A DNA stretch of 64,000 bases, from the NCBI GenBank assembly GCA_038748365.1, contig JBCDIZ010000009.1, positions 62,001 through 126,000 on the forward strand, read 5' to 3'. The notes beneath the pieces were generated by a model that ran no database searches, was not told the DNA's origin, and saw only the letters and a list, made by a program, of their open reading frames with translations. Each line of letters opens with the position of its first letter. Position 1 is the stretch's first letter. The DNA comes from Alterisphingorhabdus sp038748365. GTDB taxonomy: Bacteria > Pseudomonadota > Alphaproteobacteria > Sphingomonadales > Sphingomonadaceae. Shown in pieces: positions 43,323-52,289 of this stretch. Both the position numbers and the translations under genes were made by a program.

Positions 43323-44770
43323 CGTGTCAGTTCCACGGACAGGGTTTCGCTGGCGAAGCGAAACTGACGGCTGGACAAAGTCTTCATAAGCCGGACGACC
43401 TGATCCGCTTCGACTGAAGAGGCCAGCGGCAAGCTGGTAACCAGCGGACCGGCAGCACGCATCCGGTCAATATCTGCCTGTGGTACGAGCGCGCGCAGGA
43501 ACAGTTCATCATCGTCATCCGTGCCGTGCCGACGCCGCAATTCCTCCAGCGTAGGCTGTTCCGGCGGATTAGCCAGCACCTCTTTGGCTTTGGGATCAGC
43601 CATGATGCGGTCAAGCACATCGGGGTCAATCGGCGCCACCGGCTCGCCATAATGGCCCGCCGCATAGGTGATGACCTCTTCGGGAATAATCGACCAACGC
43701 TCACAGGTGACGATGTTCAACACCGCCTGAATGCCGACAAGCTGGCTGAAAGGTGTCGCCATGCCGGGCCATCCCAATTCGCGGCGAACACTGGCGACCT
43801 CGGCCAGCACTTCTTCCAGCCGGTCCTCCATACCATGCTGTTTGAGCTGGGATTTCAGGGTGCCGACCATGCCACCGGGGATCTGGTGGGTAACCGCGAA
43901 CAGGTCATATTCGGCGTGCTGATTGACAAGAAAGCCGCTGGCTTGGCCCACTGTCTCGAAATGCTCGGCAACCGGTGGCAGGCACGAGAGGTCGAGATCA
44001 TGGCTATAGCCAAGATGGGCAAGATTGGCCGCGATGCACTCGGTCGATGGCACTGAGGGGCCATTGGCCATGGGTCGGCTGGCGGTATGCAATATGCTCA
44101 CGCCCAGCGCCAGCGCATCGCAATAGGCCTTGGCAGATTGGCCCATCAGATTATTGGCATGGAACTCTATCGGCTTCCCCCGGCTTTCCGCAACGATGGC
44201 GGGCAACAGGGTCGCAAGCCGCTCTTTCTCCAGCACCCCTGCGGTATCATACAGCAACAGCGTGTCCACTTCCGGGAGCGCCGCCAGCGCCCGGGCCTTT
44301 TCGGCATAATAGGCATCGGTGTGCACCGGTGAGAGGGTGAACATGATCGCCCCCGCAATTTCCGAGCCGAACTCCTTGGCCACCCGGGCGAGGCGTTGGG
44401 TTCGTTCAATGTCGAACAGCACGTCATAGATCCAGAAGCTGCGGGCACCGTGGCGATTGAGCTGCCGCATCCACAGGTCCATCAGCGCATCGGGCGTGGT
44501 GCGAAAGCTGATCGCGGCATTGGCGCGCATTCCTGATCGCAGCACCGTGCGTGGCATGGCTGCAACCAAGGCGTCCATCATCGCCCATGGGTCTTCACGG
44601 CAATGACGGACAAGTACCTCGAAATGATGCGAGCCGGTCAGATCGATGACGCGAAAGCCAGTGCGATCAAGCGCGTCACAGGCCGGCAGAGCGTGGCGCG
44701 CCTGCATGCGCATGCCCCAAAGCGACTGCTGACCGTCCCGCAGCGTCTGATCAAGAAACTCGACCTTCAT
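43319..44770 (-). CDS. Biotin-dependent carboxyltransferase, divergent pyruvate-carboxylase-like
   Basis: The 483-aa protein has the DRE-TIM barrel of pyruvate carboxylase and oxaloacetate decarboxylase carboxyltransferases, starting FLDQTLRDGQQSL. Key residues differ. The carbamylated Lys of IKDxAG is Tyr (LLLYDTAG, Y174), the metal-binding HxH is FHANN (H204, N206), and the Thr of HDTSG is Leu. Metal binding and pyruvate specificity are therefore doubtful, and the acceptor is probably another ketone. It is followed upstream in the operon by biotin carboxylase and the carrier, each with 4-nt overlaps, so the three form one complex. Confidence 0.86.
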   Translation of the reverse strand: MKVEFLDQTLRDGQQSLWGMRMQARHALPACDALDRTGFRVIDLTGSHHFEVLVRHCREDPWAMMDALVAAMPRTVLRSGMRANAAISFRTTPDALMDLWMRQLNRHGARSFWIYDVLFDIERTQRLARVAKEFGSEIAGAIMFTLSPVHTDAYYAEKARALAALPEVDTLLLYDTAGVLEKERLATLLPAIVAESRGKPIEFHANNLMGQSAKAYCDALALGVSILHTASRPMANGPSVPSTECIAANLAHLGYSHDLDLSCLPPVAEHFETVGQASGFLVNQHAEYDLFAVTHQIPGGMVGTLKSQLKQHGMEDRLEEVLAEVASVRRELGWPGMATPFSQLVGIQAVLNIVTCERWSIIPEEVITYAAGHYGEPVAPIDPDVLDRIMADPKAKEVLANPPEQPTLEELRRRHGTDDDDELFLRALVPQADIDRMRAAGPLVTSLPLASSVEADQVVRLMKTLSSRQFRFASETLSVELTR

Positions 44771-46107
44771 GGTTTACCTGTGGAGGCTGGGATAAGTTCG
44801 GCTTCCAGCCAGCGTGTGGACAGGCGATTGGCAACGAAGTCGTCATGCGCCGCGATGTCGCGCAGGAAAGGAATAGAGGTGGCGATGCCGTCCACGTCGA
44901 AATCGGACAGGCCAACCTGCAATTGGTCGACCGCTGCGGCGCGGTTTGGTGCAGCAACAATCAGCTTCGCTACCATGCTGTCATAATAGGGAGGTACATC
45001 GCAGCCGGTACCAAAGCCGCTATCGACACGCGCGCCCGAAGGTGGCGTCCAGCCGGTTATGCGGCCCGGTGCAGGGCGAAAATCCGCATCTTCAGCAAGG
45101 ATACGAACCTCGATGGCATGGCCGCGCGGGGTCAGCTCGGCGGGCGGTTCAAAACGGTCAAAAGCCAGCGCGATCTGCCATTGCACAAGGTCTATACTGC
45201 AGATCATCTCGGTCACCGGATGCTCGACCTGGATGCGGGCATTGACCTCAAGAAAGCGACTTTGCTCGCGCGCCTCATCCCACAAGAATTCTACGGTACC
45301 GGCACCGCGATACGAAATTGCCCCCAGCAATTTTGCCGCCGCCGCTTCCATGTCAGCGCGCGCAGCCTCGGGTAAGGCGATAGCTGGTGCTTCCTCGACC
45401 AGTTTCTGGTAGCGGCGCTGGATCGAACAATCGCGCGTCCCCAGGGTAATCACCTGACCATCGCCAAGGCCAAAAGCCTGCACCTCGACATGACGCGCCG
45501 CTTCGACGAACGGCTCGAGATAGATGCGACCATCGCCAAAGGCAGCTTCCGCCTCGGTCTGGGCTTCGGAGATGGCGGCCGCAAGATCGGCTTCCTGACG
45601 CACGATCCGCATGCCGCGACCGCCGCCGCCAGCCGATGCCTTGGTGACCACAGGATATCCAAGGGTGCGGGCCGCAATCGCCGCAGCATCAGGATCGTCC
45701 AGAGCCTCGCTCGCCTGACCGGTTTCGACACCCAGTTTACATGCGAGAGCGCGGGCCGCGAGTTTGTCGCCGACAGCTTCCATCTGTTCTGGCGTCGGGC
45801 CGCAAAACGCAAGGCCTGCATCGGCAACGGCTCGGGCGAAGGCAGCGTTTTCGGATAAAAAGCCATAGCCCGGATGCACAGCCTTACAGCCGCTGGCCAC
45901 AGCCGCGTGCAGCAGGAGATTGCCATCAAGATAGGACTGGCGCGCCGGTGCCGGTCCCAGCACTAGCGTCCTGTCAGCCGCCTTCGCCCACAGGCTGTCC
46001 TTATCCGCCGCAGACACGCCAGCCACGGTCTCGATATCAAGCGCCTTTGCCGCGGCGATAATGCGGCATGCGATTTCTCCACGGTTGGCGACGAAGAGCC
46101 TGCTCAT
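44767..46107 (-). CDS. Biotin carboxylase subunit
   Basis: The 446-aa ATP-grasp enzyme carboxylates biotin with bicarbonate and ATP. It has FVANRGEIACRII, VHPGYGFLSENAAFA, ASAGGGGRGMRIV for ATP, FLEVNARIQVEHPVTE for the metal/biotin site and the C-terminal RGHAIEVRILAED. It is the size of a stand-alone AccC but is embedded between a dedicated carrier and a carboxyltransferase, so it serves this pathway rather than general fatty-acid synthesis. No biotin ligase is nearby. Confidence 0.94.
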   Translation of the reverse strand: MSRLFVANRGEIACRIIAAAKALDIETVAGVSAADKDSLWAKAADRTLVLGPAPARQSYLDGNLLLHAAVASGCKAVHPGYGFLSENAAFARAVADAGLAFCGPTPEQMEAVGDKLAARALACKLGVETGQASEALDDPDAAAIAARTLGYPVVTKASAGGGGRGMRIVRQEADLAAAISEAQTEAEAAFGDGRIYLEPFVEAARHVEVQAFGLGDGQVITLGTRDCSIQRRYQKLVEEAPAIALPEAARADMEAAAAKLLGAISYRGAGTVEFLWDEAREQSRFLEVNARIQVEHPVTEMICSIDLVQWQIALAFDRFEPPAELTPRGHAIEVRILAEDADFRPAPGRITGWTPPSGARVDSGFGTGCDVPPYYDSMVAKLIVAAPNRAAAVDQLQVGLSDFDVDGIATSIPFLRDIAAHDDFVANRLSTRWLEAELIPASTGKP

Positions 46108-46571
46108 GAGTCTGCTTCGTCATCCGGCATGATCCGAAGCAGCGTCTGGCCATGTTCAACGAGATCGCCATCGCTCGCCAGAATCGCTGTGACTGTGCCG
46201 GAGCACGGCGCGGTCACACTGGTAAACAGCTTCATCACTTCGATAAGGCACAGGTCATCGCCAGCCTCCACGCGCGCACCCGATTGTGTGAACGGTGCCG
46301 CACCCGGCTTGGGCGCCCGGTAGAAAGTGCCAAGGCTGGGGGCGATGATGGCAATGCTGCCGTCGTCGGTCTCAGCAGGTGGTTCGGGCGGCGAGGTTTG
46401 CACCGGTTCCACCGCAGGCGCGGCTACAGGGCGGGATGACGGCGCAGGCACCGGACCGCCATCTTTCGACAGCATGACCTCGACCCCGTCAGCTTTGAGA
46501 TGGATGGTGCGCCAGTCGCTGGTCTCAAACGTGGCAAGGATAGCATCGATATCGGCTCGGGAAATCGCCAT
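46104..46571 (-). CDS. Biotin carboxyl carrier protein
   Basis: The 155-aa protein has an N-terminal helical segment, a proline/alanine-rich linker (about residues 38-68) and a C-terminal biotinyl domain with LIEVMKLFTSV, in which the Lys of VMK would be biotinylated. It is AccB-like. The ATG at 46571 has GAGGA upstream and lies 7 bp after the dikinase-like gene; a longer frame upstream would run into that gene. It carries carboxyl-biotin from the biotin carboxylase to the carboxyltransferase encoded next to it. Confidence 0.93.
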   Translation of the reverse strand: MAISRADIDAILATFETSDWRTIHLKADGVEVMLSKDGGPVPAPSSRPVAAPAVEPVQTSPPEPPAETDDGSIAIIAPSLGTFYRAPKPGAAPFTQSGARVEAGDDLCLIEVMKLFTSVTAPCSGTVTAILASDGDLVEHGQTLLRIMPDDEADS

Positions 46572-46578
46572 GGCGTGA

Positions 46579-48015
46579 TCAGATCCTCGGTTCAACCAAC
46601 ACGGCAAGGCGCGCCTCGTCGCCCGCAGCGCTGGCCAGTTCCTGGTAGCGAGCGAGGGCTGGTGCCAAGCTCGGCTGCACAAGCGGCAGCGCGCCATCGA
46701 AAACCTGTCCGCTGGCCCCGCATGCGGTTATAGTCCGCCCCTCCAACGCAGCCAGAACGCCCGGGCCGCATCCGGTAACAACCGGTTTGGCCAGCGATCG
46801 TCCGACGACCGCGGCATGGCTGGTTGCGCCCCCCGCTTCAGTGACCACGGCTTTGGCGGCCAGCATGCCGCCCACATCATTGGGGCTGGTGGTCGGACGC
46901 ACCAGAACCACAGCTTCGCCCGCTTCAGCGCGGCGTTCCGCTTCAAGCGCGCTTGTCACCGCAACCCCGACACCCGCACCGGGTGAGGCGGGCGTACCAC
47001 TGGCCAGCACTGGGGCATCGCCCGGCTCGGACAGGACCGGTGCCAACATGGCCGTCAATTGTTCCGGCGTCACTCGGGCCAGCGCTTCGTCACGGTCGAT
47101 CAACCCTTCATCGTACATCGCCATGGCGATGGTCACGGCCGCATTGGCGGTGCGCTTGGCCGCCCGGCTTTGCAGGAAGAACAGCTGCCCCGCCTCGATA
47201 GTGAACTCGATGTCCTGAGCATCGCCAGCGGCCTGCTCCAGTGCGCGCGCACCGGCCAGAAGTTGCGCATGCGCCTCAGGCATTGCCGCCGCCAGGCTTT
47301 CCAGCGGCTCGGCGTTATGGGTGCCGGCGACCAGCGCTTCGCCCTGGGCACGTGGCAACCATTCACCCCAAGGCTCGGCCTCGCCGGAGATCGGATTGCG
47401 ACTGAACAGCACCCCGGTGCCAGACTGGTCACACAGATTGCCGAACACCATGGCCTGCACGGTGACGGCGGTGCAGAGATCATCCGAAATTTCATGATGC
47501 GCGCGATAGCGACGGGCGCGGCGACTGTTCCACGACGCCATCACCGCTTCGACAGCTGCAAGCAACTGATCCTTGGCAGTTTCAGGAACAGCCCCAATAT
47601 AATCGCTGAACTGGGTTTCAAAGCTGGCCTTAACATTGGCCACGAAGCCGGGATCACCAGTTTCGGCTGACAGGCCCGCCGCTGATTGCTCGGTGAGGCC
47701 GAGATTGAGCAGCGTTTCCATCATACCGGGCATCGATACAGCAGCGCCCGAACGTACAGATAGCAGCAGCGGCCTCTCGGCACCGTCGAAATGCCGCCCG
47801 GTCCTGGTTTCCAGGCCTTTGACCCCGGCGATTAATTGTTCGGCGAAACCATCGGGTAGCTTGCCCGTCGCCAACCAGCCGCGTGTCACCTCTACCGGCA
47901 ACACAAACGCAGGTGGCACAGGGAGGCCCAATCTCGCCATTGCCAGCAAAGACGCCGCCTTGCCGCCGATGCGATCCGGTCCTGCGTCCAGCGTTGCGTC
48001 CAGCGGCAATATCAT
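46579..48015 (-). CDS. PPDK-like phosphotransferase without the PEP-binding domain
   Basis: This 478-aa protein equals the first half of pyruvate phosphate dikinase. The ATP-grasp domain shows RIGGKAASLLAMARLGLPVPP, LLLSVRSGAAVSMPGMMETLLNLGL and DIEFTIEAGQLFFLQSR. The swivelling phosphohistidine domain shows ASPGAGVGVA and EAGGATSHAAVVGRS with the phospho-His. The C-terminal PEP/pyruvate TIM barrel (about 350 aa in PPDK) is absent. It therefore likely charges its His with ATP (giving AMP plus phosphate) and passes the phosphate to another acceptor, as in phenylphosphate synthase. A 4-nt overlap joins it to the 204-aa protein. Confidence 0.88.
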   Translation of the reverse strand: MILPLDATLDAGPDRIGGKAASLLAMARLGLPVPPAFVLPVEVTRGWLATGKLPDGFAEQLIAGVKGLETRTGRHFDGAERPLLLSVRSGAAVSMPGMMETLLNLGLTEQSAAGLSAETGDPGFVANVKASFETQFSDYIGAVPETAKDQLLAAVEAVMASWNSRRARRYRAHHEISDDLCTAVTVQAMVFGNLCDQSGTGVLFSRNPISGEAEPWGEWLPRAQGEALVAGTHNAEPLESLAAAMPEAHAQLLAGARALEQAAGDAQDIEFTIEAGQLFFLQSRAAKRTANAAVTIAMAMYDEGLIDRDEALARVTPEQLTAMLAPVLSEPGDAPVLASGTPASPGAGVGVAVTSALEAERRAEAGEAVVLVRPTTSPNDVGGMLAAKAVVTEAGGATSHAAVVGRSLAKPVVTGCGPGVLAALEGRTITACGASGQVFDGALPLVQPSLAPALARYQELASAAGDEARLAVLVEPRI

Positions 48016-48626
48016 TCCACCCGCTCCGTGCCCGACAGGCGCAGCAATTCTTCATGCAGGTCGAACCACAGGGTGTGATAACTCTCGCAACCGACATCGG
48101 ATACAAAGGCAATATCCCCGTCTTCCGCCGCCTCAATCGCCTTCAAAAGCCCGTCGCGATAGACGGCAAGGCGCGGCACCAGATTGGCAAACTGGTCCAG
48201 CAGCGCAGTCACGCGGTCATGGAACCGGCCCAGCCGATCGATGATGCGCTCGTCATATTCCGCGTCGCTATGGTCATTGGCTATGGTCGTGCCGGCGATG
48301 GTGCGGGTCTGCCAATCGGTCATCAAAGCCTTGAGGTCGCGATTCACCACTTCAAAGCGCTCTACCGCAGAGACAAAGTCGGGATCGGCCCGCAGCGAAG
48401 CGCATATACGCGAATAATCGGCGCTGAGCGCAAGCTGGGCAAGCGGTGCCAGCATCAGCCTATCACCGGCGCGCACCACACGGCCCTGAGTTTCAGCAAT
48501 CTCCAGCATCGCTTCGACCTCGCCAAGCTCGATAGCCATGCGATGCGCGATGTCTGCCGGCGTCGCCGTGCGCAAGATGGCGAGGCCGTGGAGAGTCATA
48601 TGCCAGTTCGGACCGGGGTTCCTCAT
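48012..48626 (-). CDS. Small helical partner of the PPDK-like enzyme (204 aa, unassigned)
   Basis: I do not recognise a named family. The first 70 residues look like a winged helix (LAILRTATPADIAHRMAIEL, VEAMLEIAETQGRVVRAGD). The rest is alpha-helical with acidic stretches (residues 75-200, including DYSRICASL and SYHTLWFDLHEELL). It is coupled by ATGA overlaps to both the PPDK-like enzyme and the acyl-CoA ligase, so it is more likely a subunit or regulator of the phosphotransferase than a DNA-binding protein. Size and position recall the small third component of phenylphosphate synthase systems, without clear sequence evidence. Confidence 0.6.
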   Translation of the reverse strand: MRNPGPNWHMTLHGLAILRTATPADIAHRMAIELGEVEAMLEIAETQGRVVRAGDRLMLAPLAQLALSADYSRICASLRADPDFVSAVERFEVVNRDLKALMTDWQTRTIAGTTIANDHSDAEYDERIIDRLGRFHDRVTALLDQFANLVPRLAVYRDGLLKAIEAAEDGDIAFVSDVGCESYHTLWFDLHEELLRLSGTERVE

Positions 48627-50095
48627 GCCGCCACCTCCTGTCCTTCAAGAACGCGCCGCTTCACTTCACGGCGCAGAATCTTGTTTGCCGGGCTTTTGGG
48701 CAGCGCAGTCCAGACATTGACCGATTTGGGCGCTTTATAACCTGCCAAGGCTGATCGGGCGTGGGCCAGCAGAGCAGCCGTATCGATATTCTGCCCACTC
48801 ACCACGGCGTGGACACGATCGCCCCATTTCTCGTCGGGCAGGCCGATAACAGCAGCTTCGACCACCCCGGGAAAGGCGAGCAGCACGTCTTCCACCTCGC
48901 GTGGATAGACGTTGTAGCCGCCCGAAATCAGCATATCGCCCTTACGGTCGAGCAGATAGAAAAAGCCGTCCTCGTCCATTCGGCCAATATCGCCGGTGTG
49001 CAGCCAGCCACCACGAAAGGCCTCTGCTGTCGCGTCCGGTCGGTTCCAATAGCGGGCCATGAGTTGCGGCCCTTTGACTACAATCTCCCCCACAGCGCCC
49101 GCTGGCAATAGCTTATCATCATCGTCCATCACCGCCACTTGGGCGATAGTGAACGGCCGTCCACAGGAACCGACCCGATCATGCTCATCGGGCTTAAGGC
49201 ATGTGATCACCATCGGCGATTCTGCCTGCCCATAGGTTTGCGCAAAGATTGGGCCGAAACGCTGCTCGGCGCGGGCATAGAGCGCGGGTGCAATCGGCGA
49301 GGCACCATAGGCGATCCGCTGCAGCACAAGCTCAGCGCCATCAAGGCCAGGCTCTTCCAGCAACAAGGCCAGCATGGTGGGCACCAGGAAGGTCATCGTC
49401 GCGCGCGTTGATGCGGCCAACTTCACAAAGTCGGCAGCATCGAATTTTTCCATGACTAGGGAGGTGGCACCGCGCACCAACGCCGGCAGGAAGAATGCGC
49501 CCGAGGCATGGGCAATAGGTGCGGCATGGAGGAAGCTGTCATCGGGACTGATGTCCGGTACAAGATCGGTGAGAAAAGCGGAAAGCTCGGCCAGTTCCCC
49601 GCGCTCGGTCAGGGTCACTGCCTTGGGCTTGCCAGTGGTGCCGCCGGTGAAGCCGAGGCGATAAGGCTCATCCAGACTGCGTTCAACGATAACGGGATCA
49701 TCACTGGCAGCATCGAGCAGCGCCTGCAGCCGCGCCGGGGGCAGCGTGATCTCTACCCCCAAGTCGGGCGCGTCCCCGCTCACCAGAACCGCGCTTGCGC
49801 CGACCTCGGCCAGTTTGAAGCGCAAATCAGGCAAGGTGTCACGGCTGTTGAGACTGACCCGCACCAACTCTGCTTTGGCCAATCCGTAATAGGCTATCAG
49901 GCAGTCAATCCCGTTTGGTAACAATACCCCTACCCGGTCACCATCGGCGAGGTCGAGGGTCCGCAGCGCGTTCGCAAAGCGGTTTGTGGCGGCATCGAAA
50001 TCCGCAAAGCTCACCACACGCTCGCCTTCTATCAGGCACGGCTTGCTGCCGAACTGACGGGCAGCCCGAGCGATCAGGTCAGCGATCTGGCTCAT
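48623..50095 (-). CDS. Acyl-CoA ligase (AMP-forming)
   Basis: The 490-aa ANL-family ligase has FTGGTTGKPKAVTLT for ATP, TYGQAESPMV for the acid/adenine site, WLHTGDIGRMDEDGFFYLLDRKGDM for the hinge and KSPANKILRREVKRR with the late Lys. GGYNVYPREVE is typical of medium/long-chain and aromatic acid ligases. In the operon it would convert the beta-keto acid formed by carboxylation to its CoA ester, before thiolysis. It is linked to its neighbours by 4-nt overlaps. Confidence 0.93.
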   Translation of the reverse strand: MSQIADLIARAARQFGSKPCLIEGERVVSFADFDAATNRFANALRTLDLADGDRVGVLLPNGIDCLIAYYGLAKAELVRVSLNSRDTLPDLRFKLAEVGASAVLVSGDAPDLGVEITLPPARLQALLDAASDDPVIVERSLDEPYRLGFTGGTTGKPKAVTLTERGELAELSAFLTDLVPDISPDDSFLHAAPIAHASGAFFLPALVRGATSLVMEKFDAADFVKLAASTRATMTFLVPTMLALLLEEPGLDGAELVLQRIAYGASPIAPALYARAEQRFGPIFAQTYGQAESPMVITCLKPDEHDRVGSCGRPFTIAQVAVMDDDDKLLPAGAVGEIVVKGPQLMARYWNRPDATAEAFRGGWLHTGDIGRMDEDGFFYLLDRKGDMLISGGYNVYPREVEDVLLAFPGVVEAAVIGLPDEKWGDRVHAVVSGQNIDTAALLAHARSALAGYKAPKSVNVWTALPKSPANKILRREVKRRVLEGQEVAA

Positions 50096-51567
50096 CTGTC
50101 ACAGCCCGGATAGGCGCGTGCTGTCTCGCACCGGAAATTCTCGTCCGGGTGGCAGTTTTCCGGCACAAAGCCGCGCGCGGCCTCGTTATACTGCGCAAGG
50201 CTGAGCACGCCGCGTGTGGTTTGATAGCGGTCATTCTTGGCTGGCAAATGACTGCCCCCTGGCATTGGCGGGGCCATTCGCGGCAGGAACGGGGCACCGT
50301 TCAGGACCGATAGCGGCAACGGGGTCAACACCCGGGTCGGTTTGTCTGACCATTTCATCATGCCGTGCGGCGCTGTCTGCTGGCTTGGGAGTGTTAAGCT
50401 GCCAACCAGTTCGCCCAGCGCAGTATCAGCATATTCATCTGAAAGCAGGGGGCGGAATCGTTCAGCCCGTGGGTCAATCTCTAGCCAATCAGCCGGATCG
50501 AACACGCCCGCGATATGCGCGACCTCCTTGCAGATGGCGTAATAGGACAGGGCACCGGCGTCGATCAGCTGATCACGGCTCCATTCGGCCATGCGCAGCC
50601 AAAGCTTGTCGGTCGCCGCCTTGGCACGATCAGACAGATCGTCCAGCATCGCAGTGAGCGTGTCCGGCGCGTCCATGCCCACCGGCACATGGCCCTCGCT
50701 CAGCGTGTCCGAGGTATAGAGGCCGATACCGGTCAGGCGGTCGGGCGTGAACTCGGGCGTCGATTCAAAGCTGCCCCAGTCATCGACCAGGTGGAAATGG
50801 CAGCCGGTAACCTCCATCGCCACGGTGAGATTGTTGAAGGGCATATCGCTGGCAATATCGTCTAGCCATGGCAATGAGGTCTCGCCGAGATCCATGAAAT
50901 CGCGCATCAGCAGCTGGCTGTCATCAGTGAGGCGATAGGGACCCGAATTGGTCAGGCTGATGCGGCTCTCGGCGCTTACCAGAAATCCATATTGCGACAC
51001 CGTGGCGAGGAAGCGCTGGGCCGACACAGACAGGGCGCTACCAGGCTCGACCTTGTGCATCTCGCCTGCAAAACGCTGCACGGTGCTATGCGGCAGGATC
51101 TGCGCGCGCTGGTTGTAATCGGCATTGGTCAAATGGCCGTCATTACGGTGCCAGGACAGTTGGAAGCGCTTCCAGAAATCCATCACCGTGATCACATCTT
51201 CCATCGCATCCTGCGGGCGCAGAAAGCCAAGGTTGATCAGATATTCGCGGCCCAATAGGTAGAAGCTGGGCAGCGCCCAGCCGATTGAGCTATTCTGTGC
51301 CTTCACGCCCATTTGGCGCGCGCGATCAGCGATCTCCTCAGCAGGCATCGAAGCCTCGACCTTTCGGATCAGGCTGGGATAACGGTAAAAAGCGTTGAGA
51401 TAGGACAGAAGAATATAGGCCGAGACCGGGTAAAGTTTCGATCCCTGCACCGTGCGCGTCAGGCACAGCCAATAGGTGCTGTCGGCACAGGCCTGGATCA
51501 GCTGGTTGGTCTCCAGCAGCTGCGCATAGCTGATGGCAGGGCGCTCGGCAGATGCAGTTTCCGTCAT
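50092..51567 (-). CDS. Uncharacterised 491-aa protein, possible substrate-binding subunit
   Basis: I do not recognise the family. The protein is soluble and mostly helical by eye, with aromatic-rich segments such as SAYILLSYLNAFYRYP and YYAICKEVAHIAGVFDP, His-rich stretches (SWHRNDGH, GCHFHLVDDW) and an extended proline-rich C-terminus. It directly follows the histidine-domain protein with a 4-nt overlap. In PEP synthases the domain after the phospho-His is the one that binds the acceptor. It may therefore bind the molecule to be phosphorylated, much as rifampin phosphotransferase uses a helical acceptor domain. That is inference from order only. Confidence 0.62.
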   Translation of the reverse strand: MTETASAERPAISYAQLLETNQLIQACADSTYWLCLTRTVQGSKLYPVSAYILLSYLNAFYRYPSLIRKVEASMPAEEIADRARQMGVKAQNSSIGWALPSFYLLGREYLINLGFLRPQDAMEDVITVMDFWKRFQLSWHRNDGHLTNADYNQRAQILPHSTVQRFAGEMHKVEPGSALSVSAQRFLATVSQYGFLVSAESRISLTNSGPYRLTDDSQLLMRDFMDLGETSLPWLDDIASDMPFNNLTVAMEVTGCHFHLVDDWGSFESTPEFTPDRLTGIGLYTSDTLSEGHVPVGMDAPDTLTAMLDDLSDRAKAATDKLWLRMAEWSRDQLIDAGALSYYAICKEVAHIAGVFDPADWLEIDPRAERFRPLLSDEYADTALGELVGSLTLPSQQTAPHGMMKWSDKPTRVLTPLPLSVLNGAPFLPRMAPPMPGGSHLPAKNDRYQTTRGVLSLAQYNEAARGFVPENCHPDENFRCETARAYPGCDR

Positions 51568-52289
51568 GACAGCTTCCAGATGCGCGCCGGCATCTCGGTG
51601 TCGGTGAGGTACGAATCCGCGGTGCGCGCAGCGGCGGTGGTTTCCAGAAGGACGCGATCTCCCTCGCTAACGCCCGAGAGGCGCACATTCATTAAGCAGG
51701 GAATACCGTATTCGCGGGCAAGGATGCCGAGGTGCGAGCGCACTGTGCCGCCTGCGCATACCAGTCCGGCAAAACTTTCGAGGATCGGCGCGGTGAGTGT
51801 CCCGCCGCTATCGTCGATGATGGCGATACTGCCCTCGGGGACGCCCTCTTCCATCAGCGCAATAACCTGCGCGGCTGATCGTACATATCGCGCCACACCG
51901 GTCACGTCAGCGGTACCTTGCACCACATTGTCACCCACTCCGCACAGCACCTTGCCGTCAGCATCCGCTGGCTCAGATGGGGCATCGGGATGATCAAAGC
52001 CGCCCTCCAATGCGGCCAGGCCCTGATAAGCATCGGGCCGCTCAACCGCCGAGATGGTGGCGGAGAAGCTGTAACGGTGGCCGCTCGCCAAAATGGCGGC
52101 ATCGATAGCGGCAAGGTCGTCCTTGGTTATGACATTATCGATAGGCCCGGCGACAAATGCGTCCCAGTCAAGCCCGCTCTCTGCGAACCGGCGCCGCGCC
52201 AGGTCGCGGACACTCAGATGGACCGCCGCAACCAGCGGCGAATCCGGTTCACCTCCCCATAGGCCATTGTCGGTGGGCAGCAGTGTCAT
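51564..52289 (-). CDS. PEP-utilising mobile (phosphohistidine) domain protein
   Basis: The 241-aa protein has an N-terminal half of unknown fold (about residues 1-120) and a C-terminal swivelling domain of PEP-utilising enzymes. LVCAGGTVRSHLGILAREYGIP carries the predicted phospho-His in the GGxxSH motif, and MNVRLSGVSEGDRVLLE follows in the usual place. It lacks an ATP-grasp domain and must receive phosphate from another protein, probably the PPDK-like enzyme. This arrangement, with the histidine and acceptor parts separate from the ATP part, is like phenylphosphate synthase. Both ends overlap neighbours by 4 nt. Confidence 0.84.
   Translation of the reverse strand: MTLLPTDNGLWGGEPDSPLVAAVHLSVRDLARRRFAESGLDWDAFVAGPIDNVITKDDLAAIDAAILASGHRYSFSATISAVERPDAYQGLAALEGGFDHPDAPSEPADADGKVLCGVGDNVVQGTADVTGVARYVRSAAQVIALMEEGVPEGSIAIIDDSGGTLTAPILESFAGLVCAGGTVRSHLGILAREYGIPCLMNVRLSGVSEGDRVLLETTAAARTADSYLTDTEMPARIWKLS

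Noticed and set aside
43319..46571. Simple pyruvate carboxylase or oxaloacetate decarboxylase
   Set aside because: The active-site Lys, His and Thr typical of those enzymes are changed and the operon context is CoA/ketone catabolism.
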